Shown one piece after another: positions 6,009-6,228 of a DNA stretch of 6,228 nt (the first letter of the stretch is position 1; the number at the start of each line of letters is the position of its first letter). Made by a program: the position numbers and the translations under genes. The notes beneath the pieces are model-generated. The model ran no database searches, was not told the DNA's origin, and saw only the letters and a list, made by a program, of their open reading frames with translations. The stretch is from Deltaproteobacteria bacterium (GTDB lineage: Bacteria; Desulfobacterota_B; Binatia; UBA9968), in the NCBI GenBank assembly GCA_027297485.1, contig JAPUHZ010000256.1:1-6228 (forward strand), in the 5' to 3' direction.

Positions 6009-6228
6009 ATGGCTCGTGACGTTCGGCGATCTTTTTCAGTTTTTTTCTTTTTGGGTTTTGTTTTCCTCTATAAAATCATTCTCGCTGCCAATGCCGTTTA
6101 TTACAATCAATTAAAATTGGAGTTCTCCACCGCGGAACAGACTTCTATCGATCTCGGCACGTATAAAACCATCTCGTCTTCCGTTGCCCCGTTTGCAATC
6201 TGGGCTTCTGGTATCTTGGCTGAAGAGC
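6009..6228 (+). CDS. Partial ORF: novel N-terminus fused in frame to a duplicated MFS transporter fragment, open at window end
   Basis: ATG at 6009 opens 73 codons without a stop to the window edge. The first 11-12 residues, MARDVRRSFSVF, have no counterpart in the transporter and look like the basic n-region of a signal peptide or membrane anchor. From 6044 the DNA and reading frame match the upstream transporter (its residues 292-352: FFLGFVFLYKIILAANA and onward, with V295 changed to Gly). The result would be a transporter-like fragment entering at about the tenth membrane segment. A functional MFS protein is not expected from such a piece unless it is longer than it appears. It could be a gene remnant created by duplication, a genuine downstream gene whose start was joined to transporter sequence through the T-rich TTTCTTTTTGG microhomology, or an assembly join at a contig end. 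The strong ribosome binding site and open frame are seen; the biological status is uncertain. Confidence 0.5.
   Translation, partial: MARDVRRSFSVFFFLGFVFLYKIILAANAVYYNQLKLEFSTAEQTSIDLGTYKTISSSVAPFAIWASGILAEE
6044..6228 (+). repeat. Copy B of the 185-base direct repeat, running off the window end
   Basis: It is 98% identical to 5650-5834. All three mismatches lie in the first 67 bases; the last 118 bases (6111-6228) are identical to copy A. The left junction falls in a T-rich run shared by both sides (TTTCTTTTTGG), so its exact position is uncertain by a few bases. Confidence 0.97.

Noticed and set aside
1..6228. CRISPR array, tRNA, rRNA, insertion sequence
   Set aside because: No regularly spaced repeats, cloverleaf, rRNA-like sequence, transposase or terminal inverted repeats were seen; the only sizeable repeat is the two-copy transporter fragment.

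Overview
The window reads as a Gram-negative bacterial chromosome or metagenome fragment: one end encodes an outer-membrane beta-barrel of the FadL family with a Sec signal peptide, base composition is balanced to moderately AT-rich, and Shine-Dalgarno sites are common. No rRNA, tRNA or lineage marker is present, so I do not name a phylum.

Layout. Positions 1-1192 (minus strand) hold a FadL/OmpP1-type outer-membrane protein whose C-terminal end runs off the left edge. A divergent intergenic region of about 300 bases follows; it may contain a 37-codon small ORF and a weak promoter. From 1494 everything reads on the plus strand: a 65-residue excisionase-type helix-turn-helix protein, a FabF-like ketoacyl synthase homologue, two tandem VTC-domain (polyphosphate polymerase-like, triphosphate-tunnel fold) proteins, and a major facilitator superfamily transporter. 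The last three are tightly packed (1-base gap, then a 14-base overlap) and are almost certainly one transcript. The helix-turn-helix and ketoacyl synthase genes, separated from what follows by 44- and 76-base gaps, probably belong to the same operon.

Two things stand out. First, the ketoacyl synthase homologue keeps both catalytic histidines and the lysine of the FabF family, but has Ser in place of the nucleophilic Cys and Ser in place of the gating Phe. It should not be annotated as an ordinary elongating synthase. Its grouping with two VTC-domain proteins and an MFS carrier matches no pathway I know and is the best candidate here for an undescribed system. Second, the right edge carries a 185-base near-identical copy of part of the MFS gene, fused in frame behind a new start codon with its own ribosome binding site. 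This is either a real partial duplication or an assembly feature at a contig end.

How the genes might work together is inference. The small regulator would control the operon. The Ser-type synthase would act on an acyl or malonyl thioester, or serve as a partner subunit for a synthase outside the window. The VTC proteins would act on a polyphosphate or nucleoside triphosphate substrate, and the MFS protein would move a product or precursor across the inner membrane. The divergent FadL-type channel could carry a hydrophobic compound across the outer membrane, but nothing in the sequence proves that it belongs to the system.
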